From NCBI RefSeq assembly GCF_014268935.2, contig NZ_JABWRJ020000005.1:434001-498000 (forward strand): a stretch of 64,000 bases of DNA, read 5' to 3'. Below are positions 35,694 through 47,002 of the stretch, piece after piece. The DNA is from Pseudomonas peradeniyensis (GTDB lineage: Bacteria > Pseudomonadota > Gammaproteobacteria > Pseudomonadales > Pseudomonadaceae). Each line of letters begins with the position of its first letter. The stretch's first letter is position 1. Under the pieces are notes generated by a model. The model made no database searches and had not been told where the DNA came from. It saw nothing but the letters and a program-made list of their open reading frames with translations. The position numbers and the translations under genes are program-made.

Positions 35694-35807
35694 CGCGTTT
35701 TAGCAGCAGATAGCTTTTTGATATCGCCTTTTCGTCTTACGCAATTTCCAGGCGGCCCGATACCTTCATTAAGCGACGGAACAACGCTTTTGGGAGGGAT
35801 CCTGGAA

Positions 35808-37433
35808 ATGAGCCTGAGACGCTTGAATATCGCCCCGCGCGCGGGACTGGGCTTCGGCATCATGGCGCTGCTGGTGGTGGCGCTGGGCGGCTTCGCGCTG
35901 CAGCAGATGACCAGCATGCGCCAGCAGTCCGAGCAGGTCGACAACAACTGGTTGCCGAGCGTGATCTCGGTGGGCCGCATGACCCAGGACATGCTGCGCA
36001 TCCGCGCCTTGACCCTGCGCCTGCTGGTCAACACCGACCCGGCGGCCCAGCAGCAGAACCGTGCCCGCATCGAAGAGATCAAGGGCGGCCTGAGCAAGGC
36101 CCAGAACCATTACGATGGGTTGATCGTGCTGCCTGAGGAGCGGACCTTGTTCGACCGCTACCAGGTCCTCGAGCGCCAGTACATGATCTTGCAGGGGCAG
36201 GTGGTACAGCTGGCCACCGATGGGCATGTCCAGGCGGCGGCGGCGCTGGTCAACGGCGAGATGAACCAGCTGGCCGACCAGATGACCGCCACGCTCAACG
36301 AGCTGATCGAACTGAACAACCACCAGGCCAACTCCGCCACCGACCTGGCCGAGGCCGTGTACAACGGTGCGAAGGTGTGGGTCGGCGTGCTGCTGGTGAT
36401 CGCCCTGAGCCTCACCGTGGTGCTCGCCCTGGCCCTGACCCGCAGCATCGTGCGGCCGCTCGGGCAGTCGCTGAAGGTGGCCGAGACGGTCGCCACGGGT
36501 GACCTCACGCCGCAGATCACCGTGCAGGGCGACGATGAGCCGGCGCGCCTGCTGGCGGCGCTCAAGAGCATGCAGCAGAGCCTGCGCGAAACCATCGGGC
36601 GGATTTCCGATTCGGCCAGTCAGCTGGCCTCGGCGTCCGAGGAGCTGAGCGCAGTCACCGAGGACGCTACCCGCGGCCTGCAGCAGCAGAGCATGGAAAT
36701 CGAGCAGGCCGCGACCGCGGTCAACCAGATGACGGCGGCGGTGGAGGAGGTGGCGAGCAATGCGGTCGCCACTTCGGAGGCTTCCCGCGAGTCCGACCAG
36801 ATCGCCCGCCGTGGGCGTGAGCAGGTGCAGGCCACGGTCACCGCCATCGAGGCGCTGGCCAATGGCGTGGCGGGTAACGCCGAAGAGGTAGGGCAGCTGG
36901 CCCAGCAGGTGCACGACATCAGCAAGGTGCTGGATGTAATTGGCTCGATCGCCGAGCAGACCAATCTGCTGGCGCTCAATGCCGCCATCGAGGCGGCGCG
37001 GGCCGGCGAGGCCGGGCGCGGGTTCGCCGTGGTTGCCGACGAGGTGCGGGCGCTGGCCCATCGCACGCAGTCCTCGACCCAGGAAATCGAGCAGATGATC
37101 GTGGCTATTCGCAGTGGGGCCGAGCGGGCCGTGCAGGGTATGCAGCACAGCGACGCCCAGGCCCGTTCGACCTTGGACGGCGCTCATGCCGCCGGCCAGG
37201 CGCTGGAAGCGATCGCAGCGGCCATCGGCCAGATCAACGAGCGCAACCTGGTGATCGCCAGTGCCTCGGAGCAGCAGGCCCAGGTGGCGCGGGAGGTGGA
37301 TCGCAACCTGACCACCATCCGCGATTTGGCGCACCAGTCCTCGGCCGGGGCCGAGGAAACGTCCGCCGCAAGCCAGGCGCTGTCGCGGTTGGCGGTGGAC
37401 CTGAACACCCTGGTGCAGCGGTTTTCGGTATAA
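35808..37433 (+). CDS. Methyl-accepting chemotaxis protein
   Basis: A 541-residue chemoreceptor from ATG 35808 (MSLRRLNIAPRAGLG). Segments in order: TM1 (about 13-33), a four-helix-bundle ligand domain (about 35-188), TM2 (about 190-212), HAMP (to about 265), and a signalling domain with the invariant tip IAEQTNLLALNAAIEAARAG. The C-terminus is LVQRFSV, without the CheR-tethering pentapeptide found on some receptors. Ligand unknown. It stands alone between the amidohydrolase and the fabB terminator. Confidence 0.95.
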   Translation: MSLRRLNIAPRAGLGFGIMALLVVALGGFALQQMTSMRQQSEQVDNNWLPSVISVGRMTQDMLRIRALTLRLLVNTDPAAQQQNRARIEEIKGGLSKAQNHYDGLIVLPEERTLFDRYQVLERQYMILQGQVVQLATDGHVQAAAALVNGEMNQLADQMTATLNELIELNNHQANSATDLAEAVYNGAKVWVGVLLVIALSLTVVLALALTRSIVRPLGQSLKVAETVATGDLTPQITVQGDDEPARLLAALKSMQQSLRETIGRISDSASQLASASEELSAVTEDATRGLQQQSMEIEQAATAVNQMTAAVEEVASNAVATSEASRESDQIARRGREQVQATVTAIEALANGVAGNAEEVGQLAQQVHDISKVLDVIGSIAEQTNLLALNAAIEAARAGEAGRGFAVVADEVRALAHRTQSSTQEIEQMIVAIRSGAERAVQGMQHSDAQARSTLDGAHAAGQALEAIAAAIGQINERNLVIASASEQQAQVAREVDRNLTTIRDLAHQSSAGAEETSAASQALSRLAVDLNTLVQRFSV

Positions 37434-37457
37434 GGGCCATCGCGGGGTACAAACAAA

Positions 37458-37483
37458 AACGCCCGGACCAGGGGCCGGGCGTT
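37458..37483 (-). terminator. Terminator of fabAB
   Basis: AACGCCCGG (37458-37466) pairs with CCGGGCGTT (37475-37483). On the minus strand the stem is followed by a T-rich tract, so it ends the fabAB transcript 21 bases after fabB. It may also weakly end the chemoreceptor gene. Confidence 0.88.
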
Positions 37484-37504
37484 CTCGTTCAGCAGATCAA
37501 GCGA

Positions 37505-38725
37505 TCACTTGCCAGTCCAGCGCTTGAGCACCAGGGTGGCGTTGGTGCCGCCGAAGCCGAAGCTGTTGCTCATGACCGTGTCGATCTTGGCGTTCTCTTC
37601 GGTCTTGCGCAGTACCGGCAGGTCGGCGACCTCCGGGTCCAGCTCGTCGATGTTGGCGGAGCCGGCGATGAAGTTGTTCTCCATCATCAGCAGGCAGTAG
37701 ATCGCCTCGTGCACGCCCGCGGCGCCCAGCGAGTGGCCCGACAGGCTCTTGGTCGAGCTGATCTTCGGTGCCTTGTCGCCGAACACTTCACGCACGCCCT
37801 TCATCTCGGCGACGTCGCCGACCGGGGTGGAGGTGCCGTGGGTGTTCAGGTAGTCGATCGGGGTGTCGACGGTGGACAGCGCCTGCTGCATGCAGCGGAT
37901 CGCGCCTTCGCCACTTGGGGCGACCATGTCGTAGCCGTCGGAAGTCGCGCCGTAGCCGACGATCTCGGCGTAGATCTTGGCGCCACGGGCCAGGGCATGT
38001 TCCAGCTCCTCGACCACCACCATGCCGCCGCCGCCGGCGATGACGAAACCGTCACGGTCGGCGTCGTAGGCGCGCGAGGCCAGTTCCGGGGTTTCGTTGC
38101 GCTTGGTCGACAGGGCGCCCATGGCGTCGAACAGGAACGACTGGCTCCAGTGCTCTTCTTCACCGCCACCGGCGAAGACGATGTCCTGCTTGCCCCACTG
38201 GATCTGCTCCAGGGCGGTGCCGATGCAGTGCGCGGAGGTGGCGCAGGCCGACGAGATCGAGTAGTTGATGCCCTTGATCTTGAACGGGGTGGCCAGGCAC
38301 GCCGACACGGTGCTGCCCATGGTGCGGGTGACACGGTAGGGGCCGACGCGCTTGACGCCTTTTTCGCGCAGGGTGTCCAGGGCTTCCATCTGGTTCAGGG
38401 TGGAAGCGCCGCCGGAGCCGGCAACCAGGCCGGTACGCGGGTTGGAAACCTGTTCTTCGGTCAGGCCGGCGTCCTTGATCGCGTCCTGCATTGCCAGGTA
38501 GGCATAGGCGGCGGCGTGGCCGACGAAGCGATAGACCTTGCGGTCGATCAGCTCTTCGAGGTTGAGGTCGATGGAACCGGAAACCTGGCTACGCAGCCCC
38601 ATTTCCTTGTATTCCGGGTTGTAACGGATACCCGGACGGCTGTTGCGCAGGTTTTCGGTGACGGTAGCTTTGTCATTGCCCAGGCACGATACGATGCCCA
38701 GACCAGTGATCACGACGCGGCGCAT
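37505..38725 (-). CDS. fabB: Beta-ketoacyl-ACP synthase I
   Basis: A 406-residue condensing enzyme needed to elongate unsaturated acyl chains. The catalytic triad is seen as Cys161 (SSACATSAHCIG), His296 (LNTHGTSTPVGD) and His331 (KSLSGHSLGAAG). It follows fabA by 11 bases on the same strand, the usual gammaproteobacterial fabAB operon for unsaturated fatty acids. Length (406) equals the E. coli enzyme. It ends at a terminator. Confidence 0.98.
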   Translation of the reverse strand: MRRVVITGLGIVSCLGNDKATVTENLRNSRPGIRYNPEYKEMGLRSQVSGSIDLNLEELIDRKVYRFVGHAAAYAYLAMQDAIKDAGLTEEQVSNPRTGLVAGSGGASTLNQMEALDTLREKGVKRVGPYRVTRTMGSTVSACLATPFKIKGINYSISSACATSAHCIGTALEQIQWGKQDIVFAGGGEEEHWSQSFLFDAMGALSTKRNETPELASRAYDADRDGFVIAGGGGMVVVEELEHALARGAKIYAEIVGYGATSDGYDMVAPSGEGAIRCMQQALSTVDTPIDYLNTHGTSTPVGDVAEMKGVREVFGDKAPKISSTKSLSGHSLGAAGVHEAIYCLLMMENNFIAGSANIDELDPEVADLPVLRKTEENAKIDTVMSNSFGFGGTNATLVLKRWTGK

Positions 38726-38736
38726 GCGAATAACCC

Positions 38737-39252
38737 TTAGAAATTGTCAGTGGAGGTGAACACGCCGACCCGCAGGCCTTCGGCGGTGTAGATCTCGCGA
38801 CCGTCGACGCTGACCGAGCCATCGGCGATGGCCATGTTCAGCTTGCCCTTCAGGACGCGCTTGATATGAATGTTGTAGGTGACTTTCTTCGCTTCCGGCA
38901 GGACCTGGCCGAAGAATTTCACTTCGCCCGAACCCAGGGCACGGCCACGGCCCGGCAGGCCCTGCCAGCCGAGGAAGAAACCGACCAGCTGCCACATGGC
39001 GTCCAGGCCCAGGCAGCCCGGCATCACCGGATCGCCTTCGAAGTGGCAGGCGAAGAACCACAGGTCCGGATTGATATCCAGCTCGGCGACCAATTCACCT
39101 TTGCCGAACTTGCCGCCTTCCTCGCTGATATGGGTGATGCGATCGACCATCAGCATGTTCGGGGCGGGCAGTTGCGCATTACCGGGGCCGAACAGCTCAC
39201 CGCGACTGCAGCGCAGCAGGTCTTCCCGAGTAAAGGCGTTTTGTTTGGTCAT
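38737..39252 (-). CDS. fabA: Beta-hydroxydecanoyl-ACP dehydratase/isomerase
   Basis: A 171-residue hotdog enzyme that dehydrates 3-hydroxydecanoyl-ACP and isomerises trans-2 to cis-3-decenoyl-ACP, the branch point to unsaturated fatty acids. The active-site His70 (FFACHFEGDPVMPGC) and Asp84 (LGLDAMWQ) fall at exactly the E. coli positions. The ATG is preceded by GAGGAGCT. The 206-bp region upstream, shared end to end with the kinase gene, likely holds its promoter, but no clear -35/-10 stands out. Confidence 0.98.
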   Translation of the reverse strand: MTKQNAFTREDLLRCSRGELFGPGNAQLPAPNMLMVDRITHISEEGGKFGKGELVAELDINPDLWFFACHFEGDPVMPGCLGLDAMWQLVGFFLGWQGLPGRGRALGSGEVKFFGQVLPEAKKVTYNIHIKRVLKGKLNMAIADGSVSVDGREIYTAEGLRVGVFTSTDNF

Positions 39253-39458
39253 GCGAGCTCCTCAATAACCCCCTGCGGCAGGGGATGAATCTTCCCGGCC
39301 GGCCCGAAGCGCGTGGCATTCGAGGCGGCAGCCTACAGGTAGACTATTGCGTTGTGGTGAAAGTCACAGCGCACCTGGCAAAAGAAGTACAGGTGTGCAC
39401 TGAAATGTTATTTTCCGGCCCTGAGGCGGTCCTGTCCAGTCCTTAAGACTGCCGCAAT

Positions 39459-41383
<1,925 letters not shown>

Positions 41384-41387
<4 letters not shown>

Positions 41388-42274
41388 GGGGTGGAGGTTC
41401 CTTCGGCAAGGGCCAGGGCGGCGGCGATCGGGTCGATCGCCTCCAGGCCCAGGGCGCGGGCCACCTGCTGGTTGCCGCTGACACCGAAGTGCGCGGGGTA
41501 GAGGCTGCGCGGCCAGCGGGCCGGCGACAGGTCGAGCAGTTGCCCGAGCACCGCCAGCCAGTCGTCCTGGTCGCTGTAGGTGCTGGCCAGGGCGCCGGCG
41601 CGGACAAAGCCGACGTTAGGCCCGATCAGCGCCATCTGCCGGCCATAGCTGCTGAGCAGCACGTTCTTGGCCGACTTGGAGTTGTACAGGTCAGGATCGT
41701 CCAGGCCGAGCAGTACGTCGCTGTTGCCGAGCAGGTCTTGCAGGGGACGGCTGTCGCGCAGGTCGGGCCAGTCCTGGGCGACGATCTCCAGACCCAGTGC
41801 ACTGGCGGCCTGGCGCAGCTCTTCGAGCAGGAAACGGCTGTGTTCGCCGTAGAGCACGCCGATGCGTCGCGCCTGCGGCAACAGGTAACGCGCCAGGCGC
41901 AGCTGCCGGGCCAGGGGCGGATCGCTCCACAGCAGGGTCAGGTAGGCGGGGCGCGAGGTACCCAGGCGCTGTTCGATCTGGACCCGGCTGACCCGCAATG
42001 CCAGCGCCGCCGGCCCTGCGGATTCAGCCAGGCGCCACTCCAGGGCCGGGGTGTCGAGGAGGATCAGGCGGGTGTCGGCCTTGAGCTTGGCCGGGCTTGG
42101 CAGCTGCTCGACGGTCTGGAACCGCACCTGGTCGTTGGGACGACGTTTTTCCAGGGCCGTGACGAAGCTGCGGATGCCGGGCTGGTCCTCGGCGCCGACC
42201 AACAGGATTTCGCTGGCGGACAGCGATCCCAGGGGCCAGAGGCACAGCAGCAACAGGCGCAGCAGACGGACCAT
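41384..42274 (-). CDS. Periplasmic binding protein, ABC_sub_bind-like
   Basis: A 296-residue protein with a signal peptide (about 1-20, ending SLSA) and no membrane helix after it. It has repeated Rossmann-like strands; the stretch ARRIGVLYGEHSRFLLEELR followed by ALGLEIV is characteristic of the ABC-substrate-binding family PF04392 (type I fold). No permease or ATPase is present. Both ends overlap neighbours (four bases with the kinase, one with the TonB receptor), so it most likely hands a ligand, or a ligand-bound conformation, to the kinase's periplasmic domain. Ligand unknown. Confidence 0.85.
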
Positions 42275-44421
42275 CAGAATTCCAGCTCCGCGCTGACGCT
42301 CAGGCGGTGGCGGCTGTCGTAACGGTTCTGTTCCAGGGTGACCGGCTCGTCATCCAGGCGCTGCTGCCATAGCGCAGCCAGCTCCAGGTTGCTGCCCTGC
42401 ACCTTGAAACGCTTGGCCAGGCGCAGGTCGACCCGTTCGTAACGGTAACCATTGAGGGCGTCGTCACCGTAGTAGAAGAGGGCGCTGGACCAACCTTCGC
42501 CCCAGTCGCGCAGCCAGCCGGCCGAACCGCTGTTGCGGGCGCTCAGGCGCCGGTCGTTGGGGTTGCTGGCCCAGGCGTCGACGTAGGCGTAGGTCAGGCG
42601 CAGGCGGTCGCGCTGGGTGGCGCGCCAGTCGAACTGCGCCTCGCTGCCGCTGAAGCGCGCCTTGTTGGCGTTGCTGGCGATGTACTGGTTGTTCTTCAAC
42701 GGCTCGCTGATCATCCCGGTGATCTCGTCGTAGAACAGTTTCACGTCCATGCTCAGGTCGAGGTCGGTGAAATAGCCGTTGTAGCCGAGTTCACGCGAGC
42801 GCATGCGTTCCTGGTCGAGGTTGCCCGGGCCGCGGGTCTTGACGAAGTATTCGCCGTTCTGCAGGCCGTAGCGGTTGGGCGTGAGGTTCTTGACCGTGTA
42901 GCTCCAGTTGACGTTGTTCTCGAACATGTCCGGCGAGCGGATCGCCTCGGAATACACTGCGCGCAGGCCGTGGCGCGGGGTGATCAGGTAGTTCACCGCC
43001 ACCCGTGGCGTGAGCGAGTTGCCCGACAGCTGCGAGTGCTCGTGCATCGCCCCGCCCTGGACGATCCAGTGTTCGTCGATACGCCATTCGAGCTGGCCGA
43101 ACAGACGCCAGGTCTGGTCGTCGATGCTGCCGTTGAAGTAGGTCTGCGAGTCGGCCTTGTCGTAGCGGTAGTTCATGCCGGTGACCAGGCGCAGACTGTC
43201 GGTCAGGCTCAGGGTGTCCTGGATTTCCAGGTCGTAGCGGGTCTCGCGGGTGCTCTGGTCGACGTCGCCGCAGATCGTGTTGCGGCCACCGTTGGCCCAT
43301 TGGTCCTGCACCTGGCCCATCAGCGAGTTGAGTTCGGGGTTGGTGCTGCTGGGCAGGTTGCCGGTAAACAAATTGCGGGCGACTTTCTCGGCGAAGTTCG
43401 GATCGAGCTGCCACAGGCGGGTAAGCTCAGGGCTGAAGGCGATCGCCGCATCACAGGCGCGCCACACCTGCTGACGGTCGAAGTGTTGGGCCGAACCCTG
43501 CACATACAGGCTGTGCTCGGGGTTCAGGTCGAGGTTCCAACGCACCGAACCTGCGTAGTCCTTGGCGTTGACATCGGCGTTGTCGCCGGCGCGGTAGTTG
43601 CCGAACACCGGCTGGTAGGTATAGGGCCGCTGGTTGCTGCCTTCCTTGGCCGCCAGTTGCCATTCCAGGGTCTGGTTCGGCGCCAGGGTGTGGCTGGCGT
43701 TGAGGTTGACGCGGTTGAGCCGGCGGCTGTCGCGGTAGTCGCGGCCGAACTGGTCGTGGTCGAAGCCATCGTCCTGCTGGCCGGAGAGCGACAGGCGCAG
43801 GTCGCCGCTGTCCCAGCCAAAGCCCTGGCTTGCGTAGTAATCGTTGATACCATCCTGGCCGCGGGTCAGCTTGACCCGCGTGCCATGGCTGTCGGCCGGG
43901 TTGCGGGTGAGGATGTTGACCACCGCCATCAGCGCGTTGGCGCCGTAGCTGACGGTGTTGGGGCCGCGGAACACCTCGATGCGCTCGATGTCCTCGATCG
44001 CCACCGGGATATCGCTCCAGTCCACCGTGGCCAGGCCCGCGCGGTACACCGAGCGGCCGTCGATCAGCACCTGCATGCGCCGGGCGTCGCTGACATTGCT
44101 GCCGTGGTAGTTGACCGTCGGCTGGTTGCCGGCGCCGTAGCCGATCATCATCCCCGGCACCAGGCGCAGCAGTTCGGGGATGTCGCGGGCGCCGCTGGCC
44201 CGGATCAGCTCGTTGTCGAGCACGGTCATGCTGCCCGGGACCGCCGCCGGGGATTGTTTCAGGCGCGTGGCGGTCAGAACCTGCGGCAGGTCCTGGTTGT
44301 CGATGAACAGGTCGTCGGCCACGGCCGGGCCGCCCAGCAAGGCAGTCAACAAAATCAGGCGTGGATAGGGAGGCGTGCCAGGGAACACGAAACGGCCTTG
44401 TTTCAGAAATGAATCAGGCAT
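42274..44421 (-). CDS. TonB-dependent outer-membrane receptor
   Basis: A 715-residue receptor. The signal region is atypical: about 20 polar residues precede the hydrophobic core LILLTALLGGPAVA, so the true start may lie slightly downstream. Residues about 45-155 are the plug (VLTATRLKQSPAAVPGSMTV, VLIDGRSVYRAG, IERIEVFRGPNTVSYGANA). The rest is a 22-strand barrel ending in the aromatic terminus LSVSAELEF. There is no N-terminal STN signalling domain, so it does not work through a FecI/FecR pair. Its stop codon overlaps the binding-protein start by one base; it is the first gene of the three-gene operon. The substrate cannot be read from the sequence. Confidence 0.93.
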   Translation of the reverse strand: MPDSFLKQGRFVFPGTPPYPRLILLTALLGGPAVADDLFIDNQDLPQVLTATRLKQSPAAVPGSMTVLDNELIRASGARDIPELLRLVPGMMIGYGAGNQPTVNYHGSNVSDARRMQVLIDGRSVYRAGLATVDWSDIPVAIEDIERIEVFRGPNTVSYGANALMAVVNILTRNPADSHGTRVKLTRGQDGINDYYASQGFGWDSGDLRLSLSGQQDDGFDHDQFGRDYRDSRRLNRVNLNASHTLAPNQTLEWQLAAKEGSNQRPYTYQPVFGNYRAGDNADVNAKDYAGSVRWNLDLNPEHSLYVQGSAQHFDRQQVWRACDAAIAFSPELTRLWQLDPNFAEKVARNLFTGNLPSSTNPELNSLMGQVQDQWANGGRNTICGDVDQSTRETRYDLEIQDTLSLTDSLRLVTGMNYRYDKADSQTYFNGSIDDQTWRLFGQLEWRIDEHWIVQGGAMHEHSQLSGNSLTPRVAVNYLITPRHGLRAVYSEAIRSPDMFENNVNWSYTVKNLTPNRYGLQNGEYFVKTRGPGNLDQERMRSRELGYNGYFTDLDLSMDVKLFYDEITGMISEPLKNNQYIASNANKARFSGSEAQFDWRATQRDRLRLTYAYVDAWASNPNDRRLSARNSGSAGWLRDWGEGWSSALFYYGDDALNGYRYERVDLRLAKRFKVQGSNLELAALWQQRLDDEPVTLEQNRYDSRHRLSVSAELEF

Positions 44422-44511
44422 GTTAACCGACCGTACGGCTTTTGCCAGTGATTGGCGGATGGCCTATTGCCGCATCGCACCCCCTGAACTTTCTCTATTG
44501 TGTTCGGGTGC

Positions 44512-44537
44512 GTGGGAGCGGGCTTGCCCCGCGATGC
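44512..44537. repeat. Single REP element
   Basis: One unpaired copy of GTGGGAGCGGGCTTGCCCC followed by GCGATGC, between the receptor gene and gpsA. No complementary partner nearby. Confidence 0.9.
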
Positions 44538-44613
44538 ATACGCACTGGTTCTGTCGCAACGGCACCGTATAATGCCCCGGTCGCCACTTACTTTATTGGT
44601 TAACGGATTGGAT

Positions 44614-45639
44614 ATGACTGAACAGCAACCTGTTGCGGTTCTTGGAGGCGGCAGCTTCGGCACCGCCGTGGCGAACCTCCTGGCCGAGAACGGCCATCCG
44701 GTGCGGCAGTGGATGCGCGACCCGGCGCAGGCCGAGGCGATGCGCGTCGATCGCGAGAATCCGCGCTACCTCAAGGGCATCCGCCTGCACGACGGTGTCG
44801 AACCGGTCAACGATCTGCTCGCTACCCTGCAGGGCAGCGCGCTGATCTTCGTCGCCTTGCCCTCCAGCGCCTTGCGCAGCGTGCTCGCCCCCCATGCCGA
44901 GCTGCTGCGCGGCAAGGGCCTGGTCAGCCTGACCAAGGGCATCGAGGCGCACACCTTCAAGCTGATGAGCCAGATCCTCGAAGAGATCGCCCCCCAGGCG
45001 CGCATCGGTGTGCTGTCAGGCCCCAACCTGGCCCGCGAGATCGCCGAGCATGCGCTGACCGCCACCGTGGTCGCCAGCGAGGACGAGGCGCTGTGCCAGC
45101 AGGTACAGGCCGTGCTGCATGGCCGTACCTTCCGCGTCTACGCCAGTGCCGACCGCTTCGGCGTCGAACTGGGCGGCGCGCTGAAGAACGTCTACGCCAT
45201 CATCGCCGGCATGGCCGTGGCCCTGGGGATGGGCGAGAACACCAAGAGCATGCTGATCACCCGCGCCCTGGCCGAGATGACTCGCTTCGCCGTGAGCCAG
45301 GGCGCCAACCCCATGACCTTCCTGGGTCTGGCCGGGGTGGGTGACCTGATCGTCACCTGCTCTTCGCCCAAGAGCCGCAACTACCAGGTCGGCCATGCCC
45401 TGGGCCAGGGCCTGAGCCTGGAACAGGCGGTCAGCCGCCTGGGCGAGGTGGCCGAGGGCGTCAACACGCTCAAGGTGCTCAAGGCCAAGGCCCAGGAAGT
45501 GGGCGTGTACATGCCGCTGGTGGCGGGCCTGCACGCGATCCTGTTCGAAGGGCGCACGCTCAACCAGGTGATCGAGCACCTGATGCGTGCCGAACCCAAG
45601 ACCGATGTCGATTTCATTTCCACCAGCGGTTTCAACTGA
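44614..45639 (+). CDS. gpsA: Glycerol-3-phosphate dehydrogenase [NAD(P)+]
   Basis: A 341-residue enzyme that reduces dihydroxyacetone phosphate to sn-glycerol-3-phosphate for phospholipid synthesis. I start at MTEQQPVAVLGGGSFGTAVA; the longer frame runs through a REP element. The nucleotide motif is GGGSFGTAVA, and the catalytic Lys191 lies in GGALKNVYAIIAG. It is followed in an apparent operon by a DUF4389 gene (11 bases) and sixA. Confidence 0.97.
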   Translation: MTEQQPVAVLGGGSFGTAVANLLAENGHPVRQWMRDPAQAEAMRVDRENPRYLKGIRLHDGVEPVNDLLATLQGSALIFVALPSSALRSVLAPHAELLRGKGLVSLTKGIEAHTFKLMSQILEEIAPQARIGVLSGPNLAREIAEHALTATVVASEDEALCQQVQAVLHGRTFRVYASADRFGVELGGALKNVYAIIAGMAVALGMGENTKSMLITRALAEMTRFAVSQGANPMTFLGLAGVGDLIVTCSSPKSRNYQVGHALGQGLSLEQAVSRLGEVAEGVNTLKVLKAKAQEVGVYMPLVAGLHAILFEGRTLNQVIEHLMRAEPKTDVDFISTSGFN

Positions 45640-45650
45640 AGGAGCGACCC

Positions 45651-45998
45651 ATGAACGATACTCCCGAGCGCGCCCAGCGCGAGTCGATCATCCTGCGGGT
45701 GCTGTGGATGCTGGTGTTCCTGGTGGCCTGGCAACTGGCCGAGCTGCTGCTCGGCGGCCTGGTGCTGGTGCAGCTGATCTACCGGCTGATCTACGGCGCG
45801 CCCAGCGCCAGCCTGATGAACTTCGGCGACAGCCTCAGCCAGTACCTGGCGCAGATCGGCCGCTTCGGCACTTTCCACTCCGACCAGAAGCCCTGGCCGT
45901 TCGCCGACTGGCCGACGCCACGCGCCCCGGAAGGCGAGGCGCCGCACGCCGTCGCCCCGGCAGCGCATCCGGTGCGTGACGAGGAGCCCAAGCTGTGA
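45651..45998 (+). CDS. DUF4389 membrane protein
   Basis: A 115-residue protein with one long hydrophobic segment (about 16-45, ILRVLWMLVFLVAWQLAELL) and the conserved stretch NFGDSLSQYLAQIGRF that defines DUF4389, then an acidic Pro/Ala tail. Its function is unknown. It sits between gpsA and sixA, overlapping sixA by four bases, so it is translationally coupled to the phosphatase. GGAGCGACCC precedes the ATG. Confidence 0.9.
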   Translation: MNDTPERAQRESIILRVLWMLVFLVAWQLAELLLGGLVLVQLIYRLIYGAPSASLMNFGDSLSQYLAQIGRFGTFHSDQKPWPFADWPTPRAPEGEAPHAVAPAAHPVRDEEPKL

Positions 45999-46453
45999 AG
46001 CTCTGGGTGCTGCGCCACGGCGAGGCGGAACCCCGGGCCAACAGCGATGCCGAGCGCCGCCTGACCGGCCACGGTCGCGAGCAGGTGCTGCGCAGCGCCG
46101 CGCATCTGCTCGGCCAGCCGTTGCAGGCGATCATCGCCAGCCCCTACGTGCGCGCCCAGCAGACCGCCGCCCTGGTGCACGGCGCACTGGGCTTTGCCGA
46201 ACCGGTGCGCACGGTGCCCTGGCTGACGCCAGACAGCGACGTGCAGCAGGTGATCGGCGAAGTCGAACGCCTGGGGCTCGAGCATGTGCTGCTGGTCAGT
46301 CACCAGCCGCTGGTGGGCAGCCTGGTCGGTCTGCTCGAGCACGGCCACGGCCAGCAACCGGCGCCGCTGAGTACGGCTAGCCTGGCGGAGCTGGAGGGGG
46401 ATTGGCCGCTGGCCGGGCTGATGACCCTGTGTAGCCTGCGTCATTCCGGCTGA
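45995..46453 (+). CDS. sixA: Phosphohistidine phosphatase SixA
   Basis: A 152-residue histidine-phosphatase protein starting KLWVLRHGEAEPRAN, with the catalytic RHG (His8) and a second conserved His in LLVSHQPLVGSL. SixA removes phosphate from HPt-domain histidines such as that of ArcB in E. coli. It starts at GTG within the end of the DUF4389 gene. A hybrid kinase that must use an HPt partner is coded about 5 kb away, a possible functional link. Confidence 0.95.
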   Translation: MKLWVLRHGEAEPRANSDAERRLTGHGREQVLRSAAHLLGQPLQAIIASPYVRAQQTAALVHGALGFAEPVRTVPWLTPDSDVQQVIGEVERLGLEHVLLVSHQPLVGSLVGLLEHGHGQQPAPLSTASLAELEGDWPLAGLMTLCSLRHSG

Positions 46454-46556
46454 GCCCTGGCAACTGGCATTTCTGTCAGTTGCCAGCCGGGAGACGGCCC
46501 AAGTAGCGTGGCGCGGTGAATGATTCATGGGCCCGTACTGGCACAGGGAGTGAAGA

Positions 46557-46913
46557 GTGAGCCGTTATCGCATGGCGCTGGTGCGCTCGGTCGACCCGCA
46601 ATGGCTGCTCGACAAGCTGACGGAGGATCACCGGCTGGATTTCGCCGAGTACCGCCTGATGCAGGACATCGCCGATGCCAAGCTCGACCAGTTGATTCGC
46701 CGTTTCGAAGGCCAGCATGAGTTCGAGCAACTGCGCCAGGCCAGCATTCGCATGGCCCACCTGCTGCAGACCAGCTGCCTGGCCCTGCGCCGGCTGGCTG
46801 ACAATGAGGGCGACTGCAGCCTGGGCCGTCAGGCCCTGGAGTGGCAACTGGGCTACATGCAGGCCTGCCTGCACCGTTCGCTGGCCAGCCTCGAGCGCTG
46901 CTCGATGACCTGA
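46557..46913 (+). CDS. Hypothetical 118-residue helical protein
   Basis: Family not recognised. It starts at GTG 46557 (preceded by GGGAG; ATG 46572 is an alternative giving 113 residues). It is almost all helix with alternating charged and hydrophobic residues (AEYRLMQDIADAKLDQLIRRF) and no signal peptide or membrane segment. It lies between sixA and two alpha/beta hydrolase genes on the same strand. Cytoplasmic; no function is suggested. Confidence 0.65.
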   Translation: MSRYRMALVRSVDPQWLLDKLTEDHRLDFAEYRLMQDIADAKLDQLIRRFEGQHEFEQLRQASIRMAHLLQTSCLALRRLADNEGDCSLGRQALEWQLGYMQACLHRSLASLERCSMT

Positions 46914-47002
46914 TCGCCACTGGCGATGACCTATCCGAACGTTGCCGCCGAGGTTCGGCTTGCCGACAATGGGCCATCCATCCCCGTGCAGAGCAGGCGG
47001 CC

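Noticed and set aside
39253..39458. Sigma70 promoter of fabA at TGTGAC...TAGTCT
   Set aside because: Both hexamers are poor matches and no fatty-acid regulator site stood out, so it is not listed.
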